From: Lacihabitans sp. LS3-19
Lineage (GTDB): Bacteria; Bacteroidota; Bacteroidia; Cytophagales; Spirosomataceae
NCBI RefSeq assembly: GCF_024343575.1
Contig: NZ_RJUA01000014.1
Span: 1-64,000 of the forward strand
Reading direction: 5' to 3'
Length of the DNA: 64,000 nt
Part shown: in pieces, positions 62,038-64,000 of the stretch
Layout of the letters: each line of letters begins with the position of its first letter
Position numbering within the stretch: the first letter of the stretch is position 1
Translations under genes and position numbers: made by a program
The notes under the pieces: model-generated
Told to the model about the DNA's origin: nothing
Databases searched by the model: none
Seen by the model: the letters and a program-made list of their open reading frames with translations, nothing else

Positions 62038-64000
62038 ATGCGTATTTTTGTACATTATTTTTTGAAAATATTGATTGCTAAAATAGCCAAACATATTAAT
62101 TCCTTCGACTTTTTCAGGGCAGCTATCGTGAGTTTGATTCTTTCGGCTGCAATCTTTTGGGGATTCTCCACGCATCAATATCCACAAGGAATATCTATAG
62201 TAGTGGGGGTGATGTTGGCCTATTTTTCGAATATTGAAGGCACCAACCGCAACCGTATTTTCGGTATGTTTTCGAGCCTTACCTTAGGTTTGGTGGTGGT
62301 AATAATATTTTTTTTGGTAAAAGACCTTCCTGTTTTATTCAACTTGGCCATTTTATCTGATTTGATATTTGGCTCCTCAATGTTGTCGGTTTTTGGGTTT
62401 CGGGGATCAATGATAGGTTTTGCAGGGCTTTTCGCAATTGTAATGGGTTTTATGCTGAAAAAGAGCCCTTTGGCGTGGTATGAGATTGCATCTCTTGTTG
62501 CTTTTGGAGGCCTTTTTTATATTTTGGTGTCTTCAATATCTCATTTTTTATTCCAAAAACGACATACACAATTACTGTTGGCCGATTGTGTAGAATTAAC
62601 TGCCAAATATTTGAAACTGAGTGATGCCATCAAATGGCACAAAAATGGGGAAACTGCTGACTCACAATTCCAATTATTGAAAGTACAGAGTGCAATAAAC
62701 GATAACCATGAATTGCTCAGAAGCCTACTATTGAGTGAAAAAACAAAGCTTATTTCTAACGAGCAGAGTCAGAAATTGTATCTCTTGTTCATTGAGATGC
62801 TTGACATTTATGAGATGGCAATAGCCTCGAATCCTGAAATAGAGACTTTTCAGGAGGTTTTGGGAGACCAAATTGATCTTTTAGAGCCCTTCACTATTTA
62901 TTCCGAAAAAGTCATTGAGAATTTGGAAAGCCTATGTGATGCATTGAGGAAAAATAATTCGTTTGAGCTTAGCTTGGATTTAGAAATTTTACTAATTTCT
63001 GCAGAGAAAAATATCGCCGTTTATGTACAAAAAATCAAACTTCCTGCCGCCAGAGAGGGTGCTCTGATGATGAGAAGTTTATATGATTTAAAGCTAAAAC
63101 AGTTTGAAAAACTTAAATTTCTGTACAGAGTTTATAATAATTTATTGAATCAAAATAGCATTGTACCGCAGCGGAATAGTGCCTTTATAACTACAAACAA
63201 CTATTCATGGAATACCATAAAAAACAACCTCAATACTGACTCTGTAATTTTCAGGCATGCTGTTAGGTTAACTGTTGCATTTTTGTTGAGTTATTTTATC
63301 GGCCAAGCTCTGAACCCCGCCTATTCAAACTGGATCATTGTAACTACAATGGTGATTTTAAGACCCAACTATGGCTTAACCAAAAGTCGAGCAAAAAGTC
63401 GAATGATTGGGACTGTTTTAGGTATGATTTTTACATTGGCATTGGTTTACTTTTCCGGTAATCATCTCTTGTATGGTTGGGTGGCTGTTGTTGCCCTTTT
63501 GGTAGGCTTTTCAAATATTCAAAAAAACTATCTTTTAGCTTCAGCTGGTTTGACAATCAGTATTTTATTGCTTTATGTTTTGAATGAAAAAGGGACTATA
63601 GATGTAATTCTATTTAGAGGGCTGTACACACTTATTGGAGTCCTAATATCGCTATTTGCTATGTATTTTGTCTGGCCAATTTGGGAAAAAGAAAACATTA
63701 AAGATGCCGTAAAAAACGCTATTTCAGCTAATCTAGCGTATTTGGAATCTGTAAATGTGGTTTATAAAACCAAAGAGCCGCTAGATACCCAATATAGGTT
63801 GGTGAGGAAAGAAGCATTTTTGAAAAATGGCAACTTGAATGGTGCATTCCAAAGGTTAAAGGACGAACCAAAATCTAAAAAGGATTCACTTAGTAATATT
63901 TATGCCATAGTGCTTCTGAATCACAATTTTCTTTCCGCTGTTGCGTCGTATTCGGCTTATATACAAGGACATAAAACTACCAAGCCTTCGGTAGAGTTTG
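62038..64000 (+). CDS. FUSC-family (YccS/YhfK-like) membrane protein, truncated at window edge
   Basis: The ATG at 62038 opens a frame with no stop to the end (about 654 codons). The protein has an N-terminal cluster of membrane segments, a long soluble helical part, and a second cluster with RHAVRLTVAFLLSYFIGQAL, NWIIVTTMVILRPNYGLTKS and RMIGTVLG typical of FUSC proteins. These resemble YccS, YhfK and AaeB-type efflux components. The C-terminus lies outside the window. Confidence 0.92.
   Translation, partial: MRIFVHYFLKILIAKIAKHINSFDFFRAAIVSLILSAAIFWGFSTHQYPQGISIVVGVMLAYFSNIEGTNRNRIFGMFSSLTLGLVVVIIFFLVKDLPVLFNLAILSDLIFGSSMLSVFGFRGSMIGFAGLFAIVMGFMLKKSPLAWYEIASLVAFGGLFYILVSSISHFLFQKRHTQLLLADCVELTAKYLKLSDAIKWHKNGETADSQFQLLKVQSAINDNHELLRSLLLSEKTKLISNEQSQKLYLLFIEMLDIYEMAIASNPEIETFQEVLGDQIDLLEPFTIYSEKVIENLESLCDALRKNNSFELSLDLEILLISAEKNIAVYVQKIKLPAAREGALMMRSLYDLKLKQFEKLKFLYRVYNNLLNQNSIVPQRNSAFITTNNYSWNTIKNNLNTDSVIFRHAVRLTVAFLLSYFIGQALNPAYSNWIIVTTMVILRPNYGLTKSRAKSRMIGTVLGMIFTLALVYFSGNHLLYGWVAVVALLVGFSNIQKNYLLASAGLTISILLLYVLNEKGTIDVILFRGLYTLIGVLISLFAMYFVWPIWEKENIKDAVKNAISANLAYLESVNVVYKTKEPLDTQYRLVRKEAFLKNGNLNGAFQRLKDEPKSKKDSLSNIYAIVLLNHNFLSAVASYSAYIQGHKTTKPSVEF

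Noticed and set aside
1-64000. tRNA or rRNA genes
   Set aside because: I looked in the gene-free gaps for cloverleaf-like sequence with CCA ends and conserved T-loop motifs and saw none; a covariance search would be decisive.

Overview
The window is AT-rich and looks like a chromosome segment from a Bacteroidota bacterium, probably of Cytophagales type. The evidence is the lineage-typical gene families (DUF2911, GRP-type sugar transporter, secreted nucleoside hydrolase, Nudix-type regulator), the many Sec and lipoprotein signals, TAnnTTTG promoter boxes with very short leaders, and the near absence of Shine-Dalgarno sites. No tRNA, rRNA, CRISPR array or complete transposase gene was seen. The genus cannot be fixed from the sequence alone.

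Layout. 1-5.8 kb: a 94-bp tandem repeat, then a MoxR / DUF4350 / DUF4129 / SpoIIM-like membrane cluster with a divergent RDD gene and a DUF805 gene. 5.9-11.1 kb: a lipoprotein with the formylglycine-generating-enzyme cysteine pair, a VanZ protein, a type-B carboxylesterase divergent from a Nudix-derived regulator across a perfect 35-bp palindrome, and a DUF5009 membrane acyltransferase. 11.1-14.3 kb: a decayed sulfatase gene split by a 1.7-kb mobile unit. The unit has two MITE-like repeats at its ends and a surface-protein gene inside. Its 7-bp target duplication is intact, and in-silico excision restores the sulfatase frame. 14.3-25.8 kb: hydrolases, an M24 peptidase with a broken second copy of its C-terminus, a TetR-controlled hydrolase/DinB operon, a DUF2911 protein, and a Fic enzyme with an operator-like repeat pair at its own promoter.

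25.9-32 kb: a nucleoside/ADP-ribose/ribose utilisation locus (sugar transporter, secreted ADP-ribosylglycohydrolase-like enzyme, nucleoside hydrolase, ribokinase, DeoR regulator, divergent Nudix hydrolase) with 10-bp phased operator repeats. 32-40.7 kb: a six-unit REP-like palindromic array, small enzymes, and an ArsR-controlled set of permease, Cys-tailed rhodanese and thiol-redox protein. 41-46 kb: an AbiE-type toxin-antitoxin pair, a pair of 254-bp direct repeats bracketing a TonB-like lipoprotein gene with an attC-like stem, an amidohydrolase, and a decayed RelE-type toxin locus. 46-50.6 kb: an aldehyde dehydrogenase divergent from a 1011-aa kinase/M23/aminotransferase fusion.

50.7-60.2 kb is a sulfur-oxidation island: sulfide:quinone oxidoreductase, AraC regulator, DsrE protein, TsdA-like dihaem cytochrome, SoxB, two YeeE/YedE halves, a CstB-like persulfide dioxygenase-rhodanese, a TauE exporter and a cysteine-bearing ArsR/BigR-like regulator. 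A 13-bp motif is shared by the regulator promoter and the upstream end of the operon. The window ends in an MDR dehydrogenase, a small ICMT-like membrane protein and a truncated FUSC-family protein that runs off the edge.
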